From an uncultured Lachnospiraceae bacterium (GTDB taxonomy: Bacteria; Bacillota; Clostridia; Lachnospirales; Lachnospiraceae): a stretch of 13,558 nucleotides of DNA. This document shows positions 6,439 to 13,558 of this stretch, one piece after another. A program made the position numbers and the translations under genes. Location of the stretch: the NCBI GenBank assembly GCA_947653315.1, contig CANTGP010000034.1:1-13558 (forward strand). Direction: 5' to 3'. The notes beneath the pieces were generated by a model that did no database searches, was not told where the DNA came from, and saw only the letters and a program-made list of their open reading frames with translations. Every line of letters starts with the position of its first letter. Positions within the stretch are counted from its first letter, which is position 1.

Positions 6439-7746
6439 ATGAACATACGTTTTTATAACGCCCGGATTTTAACCATGGAAAAGGACATGCCCTTATCGGA
6501 AGGGGAACTGTGGGTAAAGGACGAGCGTATTTTCTATGTGGGGGACGGAAAGGATAAGGAAGGCATTTTTAAGGAAAGCGGTTTGGCCTGCATCATTTGG
6601 GACGAGGAAATCGACTGTCAGGGGAATTTGCTGCTTCCGGGCTTTAAAGATGCCCATACCCATTCGGGCATGACACTTTTACGCTCTTATGCGGATGATC
6701 TGCCGCTGCAGTCGTGGCTGAACGAGCAGGTGTTCCCCGTCGAGGCGAAAATGACGGCGGAGGATATTTACCATTTGACGAAACTGGCGGTTTTGGAGTA
6801 TTTGACCAGCGGCATTACCGCCGTATTTGACATGTACCTGACGCCGGAAAGCGTGGGCAGGGCGTGCAACGAAACGGGAATGCGCTGCGTACAGACGGGA
6901 GCCGTCAATAATTTCAGCCAGTCCGTGGAACTTTTGGAGAAATGGTACGGGGAATTGAACGGGAATGATCCGCTGCTTTCGTTCCGGCTTGGCTTCCATG
7001 CGGAATATACCTGTTCCACGGAGCTGATGGAGCGGGTCGCCGCGCTTGCCGCCGCTTATAAAGCGCCGGTGTATACCCATTTGTCCGAAACAAAGGGAGA
7101 AGTGGAAGGCTGTGTGGAGCGTCACGGCATGACGCCTGCCAAATTCCTGGATTCCCTGGGAATGTTTGATTACGGCGGCGGGGTATACCACGGTGTATGG
7201 CTGACACCGGAGGAAACGGAGCTTTTCCTGGAAAAAAACGTCAGCGTCATTACCAATCCGGCATCCAATTTAAAGCTCGCCAGCGGGATTGCGCCGGTAC
7301 GGGAGTTTTTGGGAAAAGGACTGAATGTAGCCATCGGCACGGACGGACCGGCAAGCAATAATTGTTTGGACATGTTCCGGGAGATGTTCCTTGTGACCGG
7401 ACTGGCGAAAGTAAGGGAGCAGGATGCGTCCGCAGTGGATGCGGCAGAAGTGCTGCGTATGGCTACGGTAAACGGGTCCAAGGCAATGGGGCTTACGGAA
7501 GCGGATGTGCTTGCGCCGGGAAAACTGGCGGATCTTGTCATGCTGGATTTGCACCAGCCGAATATGCAGCCCTTAAATAACATTGCCAAGAATGTTGTGT
7601 ACAGCGGCAGCAAGCAGAATGTGAAAATGACCATGATCCACGGAAAAATCCGTTACCGCGACGGAAAATTCAACGTGGGGAACGAGCCGGAAGACATTTA
7701 TGCCAAGGCAAATGAAATCATAGCTAAAATAGGAGGTTGTAGGTAA
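6439..7746 (+). CDS. COG0402 amidohydrolase, probable MTA/SAH or adenosine deaminase
   Basis: A 435-residue TIM-barrel amidohydrolase of the ATZ/TRZ type. Metal and catalytic residues in order: H73 and H75 in DAHTH, H187 in GFHAEYTCS, H214 and E217 in THLSE, H251 in YHGVW, and D302 in GTDGPASNN. This set matches the S-adenosylhomocysteine/5'-methylthioadenosine deaminase family (TM0936-like), whose members remove the 6-amino group of adenosine-type nucleosides. Beside punA and a base permease, it would turn adenosine, MTA or SAH into inosine-type products. Exact substrate is not decidable from sequence; related enzymes act on guanine, cytosine or chlorinated triazines. The ATG lies 2 nt after cdd, with AAGG just upstream. 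Confidence 0.85.
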   Translation: MNIRFYNARILTMEKDMPLSEGELWVKDERIFYVGDGKDKEGIFKESGLACIIWDEEIDCQGNLLLPGFKDAHTHSGMTLLRSYADDLPLQSWLNEQVFPVEAKMTAEDIYHLTKLAVLEYLTSGITAVFDMYLTPESVGRACNETGMRCVQTGAVNNFSQSVELLEKWYGELNGNDPLLSFRLGFHAEYTCSTELMERVAALAAAYKAPVYTHLSETKGEVEGCVERHGMTPAKFLDSLGMFDYGGGVYHGVWLTPEETELFLEKNVSVITNPASNLKLASGIAPVREFLGKGLNVAIGTDGPASNNCLDMFREMFLVTGLAKVREQDASAVDAAEVLRMATVNGSKAMGLTEADVLAPGKLADLVMLDLHQPNMQPLNNIAKNVVYSGSKQNVKMTMIHGKIRYRDGKFNVGNEPEDIYAKANEIIAKIGGCR

Positions 7747-7747
7747 G

Positions 7748-9115
7748 ATGGAAAAGTTTTTTAAACTAAAGGAACACGGGACCGATGTGAAGACCGAAAT
7801 CATGGCGGGCGTAACGACGTTCATGACGATGGCGTATATTTTGGCGGTAAATCCGAATATCCTGTCCGCATCGGGAATGGATAAGAATGCGGTGCTGATT
7901 GCCACGGCGCTTGCTTCTTTTGTCGGTACCCTGTTAATGGCGCTGTTTGCCAATTATCCGTTTGCGCTGGCGCCGGGTATGGGCTTAAACGCATATTTTG
8001 CCTTTACCGTGGTGGGGCAGATGGAATATTCTTGGCAGATCGCCCTTTTGGCGGTGTTTGTGGAAGGTTTGATTTTCATTGTCCTTTCCCTTACGAATGT
8101 GCGGGAGGCAATTTTCAATGCCATTCCCATGACGTTAAAGTCGGCGGTCAGCGTCGGTATCGGACTGTTCATCGCTTTTATCGGTCTGCAGAACGCGAAA
8201 ATTATCGTGAATGACGATTCCACCCTGTTGACTTACCAGAAATTCGCCGCAGCGGAATTTTCCACGGTTGGCATTACCGCATTGCTGGCGCTGATTGGCG
8301 TTTTGGTTACGGCGGTTCTTTTGATTTTAAAGGTGAAAGGCGGTATCCTGTTCGGCATCCTTGCCACATGGGTGCTCGGTATCCTCTGCGAACTGGCAGG
8401 GCTTTATGTGCCGAACCCGGATGCGGGATGGTATTCCACCATTCCCCATGCCATTGTGAGCTTTGATTTTACGGCGATTGGCAATACTTTCGGGCAGGTG
8501 TTTCAGGCGGATTTCTCCGCGGTTCATATACTGGATTTTATCGTTGTCGTTTTTTCCTTCCTGTTTGTGGATTTGTTTGATACATTGGGAACGTTAATCG
8601 GTGTTTCTTCCAAAGCGGACATGCTGGATAAAAACGGAAGACTGCCGAAAATTAAGGGCGCGCTGATGGCGGATGCCGTGGCTACCAGCGTCGGGGCATT
8701 GCTCGGTACTTCCACCACCACCACGTTTGTGGAAAGCGCTTCCGGCGTAACGGAGGGCGGCAGGACGGGACTGACGGCAGTTACCACGGGACTTTTGTTC
8801 CTGCTGGCGCTGGTTTTCTCCCCGCTGTTTTTAACGATTCCTTCTTTCGCAACGGCTCCGGCACTGGTTATCGTCGGCTTTTATATGATGGGTTCCGTTG
8901 CCAAAATCGACTTTAACGACATGACGGATGCGATTCCGGCATTCCTCTGCATCATTGCCATGCCTTTGGCATACAGCATTTCCGAAGGAATTGCCATCGG
9001 CGTCATTTCCTGGACGCTCCTGTGCCTGGTAACCGGTAAAGCAAAGGAGAAAAAAGTCAGCATCCTGATGTATGTACTGACCGTGCTGTTTATCTTAAAA
9101 TATATCTTTTTATGA
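7748..9115 (+). CDS. NCS2-family purine base permease (AzgA/PbuG-like)
   Basis: A 455-residue polytopic membrane protein with the hydrophobicity of a 12-14 helix transporter. Diagnostic AzgA-type segments are visible: TTFMTMAYILAVNP near the N-terminus (about 23-36), APGMGLNAYFAF (about 75-86), and a GTSTTTTFVESASGVTEGGR block (about 319-338) with the conserved Glu residues used in substrate and proton coupling. Members import hypoxanthine, guanine or adenine by proton symport; hypoxanthine/guanine fits best with the adjacent PNP and deaminase, but this is inference. AGGAGG (7731-7736) lies 11 nt before the ATG, inside the end of the deaminase gene; the intergenic gap is one base. Confidence 0.93.
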   Translation: MEKFFKLKEHGTDVKTEIMAGVTTFMTMAYILAVNPNILSASGMDKNAVLIATALASFVGTLLMALFANYPFALAPGMGLNAYFAFTVVGQMEYSWQIALLAVFVEGLIFIVLSLTNVREAIFNAIPMTLKSAVSVGIGLFIAFIGLQNAKIIVNDDSTLLTYQKFAAAEFSTVGITALLALIGVLVTAVLLILKVKGGILFGILATWVLGILCELAGLYVPNPDAGWYSTIPHAIVSFDFTAIGNTFGQVFQADFSAVHILDFIVVVFSFLFVDLFDTLGTLIGVSSKADMLDKNGRLPKIKGALMADAVATSVGALLGTSTTTTFVESASGVTEGGRTGLTAVTTGLLFLLALVFSPLFLTIPSFATAPALVIVGFYMMGSVAKIDFNDMTDAIPAFLCIIAMPLAYSISEGIAIGVISWTLLCLVTGKAKEKKVSILMYVLTVLFILKYIFL

Positions 9116-9144
9116 TAAACGTTTCCGGTTTGGGAGGGAAATGT

Positions 9145-9864
9145 TTGAAGATTACGTATTTATACCACAGCGGTTTTTCGGTGGAACTGGAAACATGCGT
9201 CCTGCTGTTTGATTATTACAGGGGGACGCTTCCCGTTTGGGAAAAGGAAAAACCGGTTTATGTGTTTGTATCCCACAAACATAAGGATCATTTTAACATG
9301 GAAATTTTCGGGCTGGCGGAGCGGTACGGGCAGGTACACTTTTTCCTTGGCAGCGATATTAAGCTAAGTGAAAAGTATTTGGAGCGCAACGGGGTACCGG
9401 CTTCGGTAAAAAGCCGCATAACGAATGTCGGGAAAAATAAAACGCTGGAATTTAGCGAAGAACTCACGGTCCGTACTCTGCGTTCCACCGATGCCGGGGT
9501 TGCTTTCGTGGTGCGGGTGCAGGGACGTCTGTTTTACCATGCGGGGGATTTAAACTGGTGGCATTGGGAAGGGGAACCTGCTCCCTTTAACGAAAACATG
9601 GAGCGGGATTACAAAAAGGAAATGGATGCCATCCGGGGACTTTTCTTTGATGCCGCTTTCGTACCTTTGGATCCGAGACTGGAAAGCGCTTATGGATGGG
9701 GAATGGATTATTTTCTTATGCAGGCACAGGCGGCGCATGTATTTCCCATGCACATGTGGGAGGAATACGGCATCATAGACCGGTATAAAAAGACTCCCAT
9801 GGGAACAAAATATGGGGGGCTGATTGCGGACATCAGGGAAGCGGGACAGAAGTTTACGGTATAG
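9145..9864 (+). CDS. MBL-fold metallo-hydrolase of unknown substrate
   Basis: A 239-residue metallo-beta-lactamase-fold protein. The metal motif HxHxDH is H44-K-H46-K-D48-H49; further ligands are likely H132/D135 in YHAGDLNWW and H203 in PMHMW, so a dinuclear site looks intact. No signal peptide, so cytosolic. I chose the TTG at 9145 because GGAGGG (9133-9138) lies 6 nt upstream and translation then begins MKITYLYHSGF, directly at the first strand of the fold. An in-frame ATG at 9112 would add 11 residues and overlap the permease stop, but has no ribosome site. Members include UlaG-like lactonases and phosphodiesterases; function here is unknown. Position in the operon hints at nucleoside or phosphosugar chemistry, weakly. 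Confidence 0.85.
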   Translation: MKITYLYHSGFSVELETCVLLFDYYRGTLPVWEKEKPVYVFVSHKHKDHFNMEIFGLAERYGQVHFFLGSDIKLSEKYLERNGVPASVKSRITNVGKNKTLEFSEELTVRTLRSTDAGVAFVVRVQGRLFYHAGDLNWWHWEGEPAPFNENMERDYKKEMDAIRGLFFDAAFVPLDPRLESAYGWGMDYFLMQAQAAHVFPMHMWEEYGIIDRYKKTPMGTKYGGLIADIREAGQKFTV

Positions 9865-9888
9865 CGTTTTGCGGAAACGGGGAAAGAC

Positions 9889-11595
9889 ATGGAATACATC
9901 GTACTGTTACTGACTATTTTTGGTATTATTGCATTAATTATGTTAAAGGGGCTGTATGACGAACGGAGGAAACAGGCAAATTTTGTCAAATGGCTGCGGG
10001 AGAATTACGGGGTGCTGCGGGAACGGGAGGAATACAAGCCGGAGGAATTGGAAAAGATTTCCCGTTATTATCTGGCGCACAAGGCGGACGGATTCCAAAT
10101 CGACGATATTACCTGGAACGATTTAGGTATGGACCAGGTATTTGAGCAGATGAACCACACATATTCCGCCGCCGGCGAGGAATACCTGTATTATCTGCTG
10201 CGCACGCCGGCACAGGATACGGTCCGTATGGAAAAGCTGGAAAGCCAAATCTGTTTTTTTGCCCAAAACAGTGAAAAAAGGGTACAGTACCAAACGTTGT
10301 TTGCCCAAATCGGAAAAACCGGAAAGTATTCCATTTATGATTACCTGGATTATTTGGAAGGGCTGGGGGAAAGAAGCAGCGGGAAACATTACCTGGGGGA
10401 TTTGGCGCTTGCCGTCTCCTTCCTTTTTATGCTGTTTGGCTCCGTCCAGGCAGGGGTAATACTCTTGGTGGCCGCTATCAGCCATAATATCATCGCTTAT
10501 TTTAAGACAAAAAACGAAATCGACCCGTATATTACCAGCTTCGGTTATATCCTGCGCCTGTTAAAGAACGTGGGGGAGATGGAAAAGCTCCCTGCGGCGG
10601 CTTTCGGACAGGAATTGGAGGAGCTTGGGGCATGTTGTAAAAAAATGGGGAAATTCCGGTCGGGTTCCTATATTCTGATGTCGCCCGCCCGTATGGGGGC
10701 GTCCGGGAATCCGTTGGAAATCCTGCTTGATTATATGCGCATGGTGTTCCATTTGGATTTGATTAAATTTAACCGGATGTTAGCGGAAGTAAAGAAAAAC
10801 AGTGCGTCCATCGACCGGATGATTACCCTTACCGGATACATGGAAGCGGTTATCGCCATCGGCTGTTACCGCGCTTCCCTGGAAACATGGTGCCTGCCCG
10901 AATTCGGGGAAGGAAAGGGGCTTACGTTGGAAAACGGCTACCATCCCCTGATTGGGAATCCGGTGAAAAACAGTATCATGGCAAAGCAGGGCGTCCTGCT
11001 GACCGGCTCCAACGCTTCCGGGAAATCCACGTTTTTAAAAACGGTCGCCCTGAATGCCATCCTTGCCCAGACCATTCACACCTGTCTGGCGGACCGGTAC
11101 CGGGCAGGTATTTACCGGATTATGTCCTCCATGACGCTGCGGGATGACCTGGCGGGAGGGGACAGCTATTATATCGTGGAAATTAAGTCCTTAAAACGGA
11201 TTCTGATTCATTCCGCGGACAGCGGAAATCCCGTGTTATGTTTTGTGGACGAAGTACTGCGGGGAACAAACACGGTGGAACGGATTGCCGCTTCCACACA
11301 GATTTTAAGGAGCCTTGCGGGCAGGAACGTGCTTTGCTTTGCGGCGACCCATGACATTGAGCTGACCCATCTTTTGGAGGACAGGTATGCCAATTACCAT
11401 TTCGAGGAAGAAGTGGAAGGGGACGATGTGGTCTTTAACTACCGGTTGAAAAAAGGCAGGGCGACCACGCGCAACGCCATAAAACTGTTGGGTGTCATGG
11501 GATACGAGGAAGGCATCATACGGGAAGCGGAACGGATGGCGGAACAGTTTTTGCGGACGGGAAACTGGGGAAACGGGAAAGGAAGATTGACATGA
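9889..11595 (+). CDS. Membrane-anchored MutS-like ATPase (MutS domain V homologue)
   Basis: A 568-residue protein with a hydrophobic helix at 3-21, a second hydrophobic stretch at about 171-204 (one or two spans), a helical lever-like region, and a C-terminal MutS ATPase. The ATPase shows YHPLIGNP (351-358), Walker A TGSNASGKST (372-381), Walker B VLCFVDE with D454-E455, RGTNTVER (458-465) and ATHD (486-489). The N-terminal mismatch-recognition and connector domains of MutS are absent, as is the Smr nuclease of MutS2. Its job is not known; proteins of this layout are annotated only as MutS-related or DNA mismatch repair ATPases. It begins 24 nt after the MBL gene and overlaps rnhA by 4 nt (ATGA), a notable link to nucleic-acid metabolism. 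Confidence 0.88.
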   Translation: MEYIVLLLTIFGIIALIMLKGLYDERRKQANFVKWLRENYGVLREREEYKPEELEKISRYYLAHKADGFQIDDITWNDLGMDQVFEQMNHTYSAAGEEYLYYLLRTPAQDTVRMEKLESQICFFAQNSEKRVQYQTLFAQIGKTGKYSIYDYLDYLEGLGERSSGKHYLGDLALAVSFLFMLFGSVQAGVILLVAAISHNIIAYFKTKNEIDPYITSFGYILRLLKNVGEMEKLPAAAFGQELEELGACCKKMGKFRSGSYILMSPARMGASGNPLEILLDYMRMVFHLDLIKFNRMLAEVKKNSASIDRMITLTGYMEAVIAIGCYRASLETWCLPEFGEGKGLTLENGYHPLIGNPVKNSIMAKQGVLLTGSNASGKSTFLKTVALNAILAQTIHTCLADRYRAGIYRIMSSMTLRDDLAGGDSYYIVEIKSLKRILIHSADSGNPVLCFVDEVLRGTNTVERIAASTQILRSLAGRNVLCFAATHDIELTHLLEDRYANYHFEEEVEGDDVVFNYRLKKGRATTRNAIKLLGVMGYEEGIIREAERMAEQFLRTGNWGNGKGRLT

Positions 11596-12074
11596 AAGTG
11601 ACGATTTATACGGACGGCGCGGCACGGGGGAATCCGGACGGTCCCGGAGGGTACGGAACCGTGCTGCATTATGTGGACGGGAAGGGGACACTGCATGAGA
11701 GGGAGTATTCTGCAGGATATAAGAAAACAACGAATAACCGGATGGAACTGATGGCAGTCATCGTAGGGCTGGAGGCGCTGACCAAACCCTGTGAAGTGGA
11801 AGTGATATCCGATTCCAAGTATGTAACGGATGCCTTCAATAAACACTGGGTGGAAGGATGGCTGAAAAAAAACTGGAAGACCAGCGGGAACCAGCCCGTG
11901 AAGAACATTGACTTATGGAAACGGCTGTTACATGCCAAAGAACCCCATCATGTGGTATTTACATGGGTAAAGGGGCATGACGGACATCCGCAGAACGAAA
12001 GATGCGATTATTTGGCAACAAGTGCGGCGGATGGCGACGGACTACTTGACGATTCCGTGGACGGGGTGGTATGA
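11592..12074 (+). CDS. rnhA: Ribonuclease HI
   Basis: A 160-residue RNase HI, close to the E. coli length of 155. It cuts the RNA strand of RNA-DNA hybrids (R-loops, primers) using two metal ions. Catalytic residues are D8 (YTDGAARGNP), E52 (NNRMEL), D74 (SDSKYV), and D139 (NERCD), with the flexible-loop H129 in VKGHDGH; a basic handle-like segment (WLKKNWKT, about 90-97) is also present. The short acidic tail after residue 143 is variable in the family. The start codon overlaps the MutS-like stop (ATGA), so translation is probably coupled. The gene's last codons contain a promoter for the next small gene. Confidence 0.95.
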   Translation: MKVTIYTDGAARGNPDGPGGYGTVLHYVDGKGTLHEREYSAGYKKTTNNRMELMAVIVGLEALTKPCEVEVISDSKYVTDAFNKHWVEGWLKKNWKTSGNQPVKNIDLWKRLLHAKEPHHVVFTWVKGHDGHPQNERCDYLATSAADGDGLLDDSVDGVV

Positions 12075-12075
12075 T
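12046..12075 (+). promoter_or_regulatory. Promoter embedded in the 3' end of rnhA
   Basis: TTGACG (12046-12051) and TATGAT (12070-12075) are separated by 18 bp, and TG at 12067-12068 makes the -10 box an extended one (TGGTATGAT). The -10 box covers the rnhA stop codon. Expected transcription start is near 12082, about 53 nt ahead of the small membrane-protein gene at 12135. This would let that gene be expressed independently of the salvage operon. Confidence 0.6.
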
Positions 12076-12134
12076 AGATATAGTGTCGGGAAGGAGTTTC
12101 CTGTCAAAATATGGGAGAGCGGAGGGTCATTGAC

Positions 12135-12317
12135 ATGACAAATATTGTTTTGTTCTTAAATTCCTTTTTATCTTATCTGCTGGTATTCGTATTGATTGTG
12201 GCATTAGTGGTGGTTGCCTGCATTCTCGGTGCGAAATGGTGCAAAAGTTCGGACAGTAAGAAATCGGGCGGAACGGGAAAACCGGTGCTGCCGGATACCG
12301 TTGAAGTGAATCAATAA
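12135..12317 (+). CDS. Small single-span membrane protein (60 aa), hypothetical
   Basis: I do not recognise a characterised family. The 60-residue protein has a short N-terminal segment (MTNIVLFLNS), one strongly hydrophobic span at about 14-41 rich in Leu/Val, then AKWCKSSDSKK and a polar, Gly/Pro-containing tail ending VEVNQ. The positive charges after the span suggest the C-terminus is cytoplasmic. The start at 12135 is chosen because GGAGGG (12121-12126) lies 8 nt upstream; an in-frame ATG at 12111 has its nearest AAGGAG 14 nt away, which is too far. It has its own promoter (12046-12075) and is followed by a terminator, so it looks like a one-gene unit. Ribosome site, promoter and terminator together argue it is a real gene. 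Confidence 0.72.
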   Translation: MTNIVLFLNSFLSYLLVFVLIVALVVVACILGAKWCKSSDSKKSGGTGKPVLPDTVEVNQ

Positions 12318-12348
12318 TTACGGAAAACTGTGGTTGGCAAGAAGGGAC

Positions 12349-12378
12349 AGGGTGTTCATGGAATGTGGACACCCTTTT
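12349..12378 (+). terminator. Rho-independent terminator after the small membrane-protein gene
   Basis: AGGGTGTTC (12349-12357) pairs with GGACACCCT (12367-12375), 9 bp including one G-T pair, around a 9-nt loop. TTTT follows at 12375-12378. The stem is GC-rich at its base and the T-run is short, so the terminator may be partial. It ends the unit started at 12046 and separates it from the WYL regulator. Confidence 0.65.
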
Positions 12379-12469
12379 GATGGTGGGAGGAAAGCCGGAC
12401 GCAGGGTGAAACATGGTGCCCGGTCCATTGTCTCCGGAAAAAAGGCGGAAGGAGCGGGAGGGAATTCGG

Positions 12470-13558
12470 ATGGCGAAATCGGCGAACCAAAAATTGAAAT
12501 TGTTGTATATCGTGCGTATCCTGGAAGAAAATACCGATGAGGACCATTGTATATCCACGCAGGAACTAATCCGGGAACTTGGAACCTATGGCATAACGGC
12601 GGAACGGAAATCCATTTACAGCGATATGGAGCAGTTGGAGCGGTTTGGATATGATATCGTTTACGTAAAAGCGAGAACGGGAGGCGGCTATTATTTGGCA
12701 GGGCGCAGGTTCGAGCTGCCGGAATTAAAGCTGTTGGTGGATGCGGTGCAGTCCTCCCGTTTTTTAACGCTTAAGAAATCCCGTGAACTGATCCACAAAA
12801 TCGGGCAGTTGGCGGGAAAACACGGGGCGAAACAGCTTAACCGGCAGGTTTACGTGGCAGGGCGGATTAAGACGGAGAATGAAAGCATTTATTACACGGT
12901 GGACAAGATACACCGGGCAATCCAGGAAAACTGCCAAATCCGGTTCCAGTACATGGAATGGACGCCGGGAAAGGAATTAAGGCCCCGTAAGGACGGTGTA
13001 AAGTCCCGGATAAGCCCGTGGGCGCTGACCTGTAAGGACGAGAATTACTATTTGGTGGCTTATGACGGTACGGCGGATAAAATCAAACATTACCGCGTGG
13101 ATAAAATCGGAGGGGTACAACTGGAGGAAGGGACTGCAAGGGAAGGGGGCGACTGCTTTCTTAAGTTTGACATCGGGGCATATACCAACAAAACCTTCGG
13201 TATGTTCGGCGGTGAGGAAGCCGTGGTCATGCTGGAGATACCGGAGCGGATGGTGGGAATCGTTTTGGACCGTTTCGGCAGGGAAACCGATATCCGGCGT
13301 GTGGAGCGTATGGAGCATATGGAAAAAAATACCGACCGCCGCCAAAGCACGGCAGAACCGGAAACGGGAACGGAGGAGTCCCGCTTCCGCGCAAGGTTCA
13401 CGGTGGCGGTAAGCCGTCCGTTTTTCGGATGGCTTACCGGGCTTGGCGCGGACGTGAAAATCCTTTCCCCCGCCGCCGTGGCCGGACAGTACCGCGATTA
13501 TCTTAAGGAGATTTTGGAAAATTACGAGAACAATGAAATAGAAAATGAAATAGAAAAT
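12470..13558 (+). CDS. WYL-domain transcriptional regulator (YafY/DeoR-like HTH), open at window end
   Basis: An open frame of 363 codons with no stop before the window edge, so the 3' end is missing. The N-terminal winged helix-turn-helix spans about 7-80 (STQELIRELGTYGITAERKSIYSD is the core, ending GGGYYLAGR). The WYL domain follows, with SPWALTCKDENYYLVAYD at about 182-199 and HYRVDKI at 207-213. A C-terminal extension domain is interrupted by a charged linker (about 285-305). WYL proteins sense ligands, often nucleotides or nucleic acid, and control nearby genes. GGGAGGG (12456-12462) lies 7 nt before the ATG. No clear promoter of its own is visible in the 90 bp after the terminator. The visible end encodes a repeated NEIENEIEN tail. 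Target genes unknown. Confidence 0.9.
   Translation, partial: MAKSANQKLKLLYIVRILEENTDEDHCISTQELIRELGTYGITAERKSIYSDMEQLERFGYDIVYVKARTGGGYYLAGRRFELPELKLLVDAVQSSRFLTLKKSRELIHKIGQLAGKHGAKQLNRQVYVAGRIKTENESIYYTVDKIHRAIQENCQIRFQYMEWTPGKELRPRKDGVKSRISPWALTCKDENYYLVAYDGTADKIKHYRVDKIGGVQLEEGTAREGGDCFLKFDIGAYTNKTFGMFGGEEAVVMLEIPERMVGIVLDRFGRETDIRRVERMEHMEKNTDRRQSTAEPETGTEESRFRARFTVAVSRPFFGWLTGLGADVKILSPAAVAGQYRDYLKEILENYENNEIENEIEN
13532..13558 (+). repeat. 12-bp tandem repeat at the 3' end of the WYL regulator
   Basis: AATGAAATAGAA occurs at 13532-13543 and 13544-13555, followed by AAT (13556-13558) where the window stops, so more units may follow. The repeat is in frame and encodes NEIE units. A 12-bp unit keeps the frame when copy number changes, so strains could differ in tail length. 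Confidence 0.6.

Noticed and set aside
9889..11595. Canonical mismatch-repair MutS or MutS2
   Set aside because: No mismatch-binding, connector or Smr domains, and hydrophobic membrane spans are present; only the ATPase domain is shared.
12334..12540. Open frame on the + strand spanning the terminator and the start of the WYL gene
   Set aside because: It contains the terminator hairpin, overlaps the WYL gene in another frame and has no family features; the WYL start at 12470 has the better ribosome site.

Overview
The window reads as chromosomal DNA of an anaerobic Firmicute, most likely a Lachnospiraceae-type Clostridia member. That is inferred from the protein families, the gene style (MarR-ABC-ABC cassette, WYL regulator, AGGAGG-like ribosome sites, sigma-A-like promoters) and a GC content judged by eye as around half; no database search was possible. 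All genes are on the + strand and tightly packed.

Region 1 (1-187) holds the end of a degenerate repeat, a terminator for an off-window gene, a promoter and a candidate operator. Region 2 (212-4648) is a three-gene overlapping cassette: a MarR repressor and two ABC half-exporters. Motif differences between the two nucleotide-binding domains show an asymmetric heterodimer of the TM287/288 or BmrCD kind. The MarR protein probably controls its own operon through TTAAC-GAT-GTTAA at 166-178.

Region 3 (about 4648-4967) is the most unusual stretch. It is a roughly 320-bp non-coding element with two ~108-nt inverted arms around a ~95-nt core. The core has two neat hairpins that both present an A-N-GGA loop on a GGCA/TGCC stem. 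The right end of the same element recurs in diverged form at 1-70, so this is a dispersed family and not a one-off terminator. It may be a MITE-like mobile element, and the loops invite comparison with CsrA-binding RNAs.

Region 4 (4997-12074) starts at a strong promoter and runs as one probable operon: purine nucleoside phosphorylase, cytidine deaminase, a COG0402 amidohydrolase (MTA/SAH/adenosine deaminase type), an AzgA/PbuG-like purine base permease, an MBL-fold hydrolase, a membrane-anchored MutS-like ATPase and RNase HI. The first four make a coherent nucleoside and base salvage route: deamination of adenine and cytosine nucleosides, phosphorolysis of 6-oxopurine nucleosides, and base transport. 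The last three are linked by position only.

Region 5 (12046-13558) has a second promoter embedded in the end of rnhA, driving a 60-residue single-span membrane protein, then a terminator, then a WYL-domain transcriptional regulator that is still open at the window edge. No tRNA, rRNA, CRISPR array, transposase or phage gene was seen.
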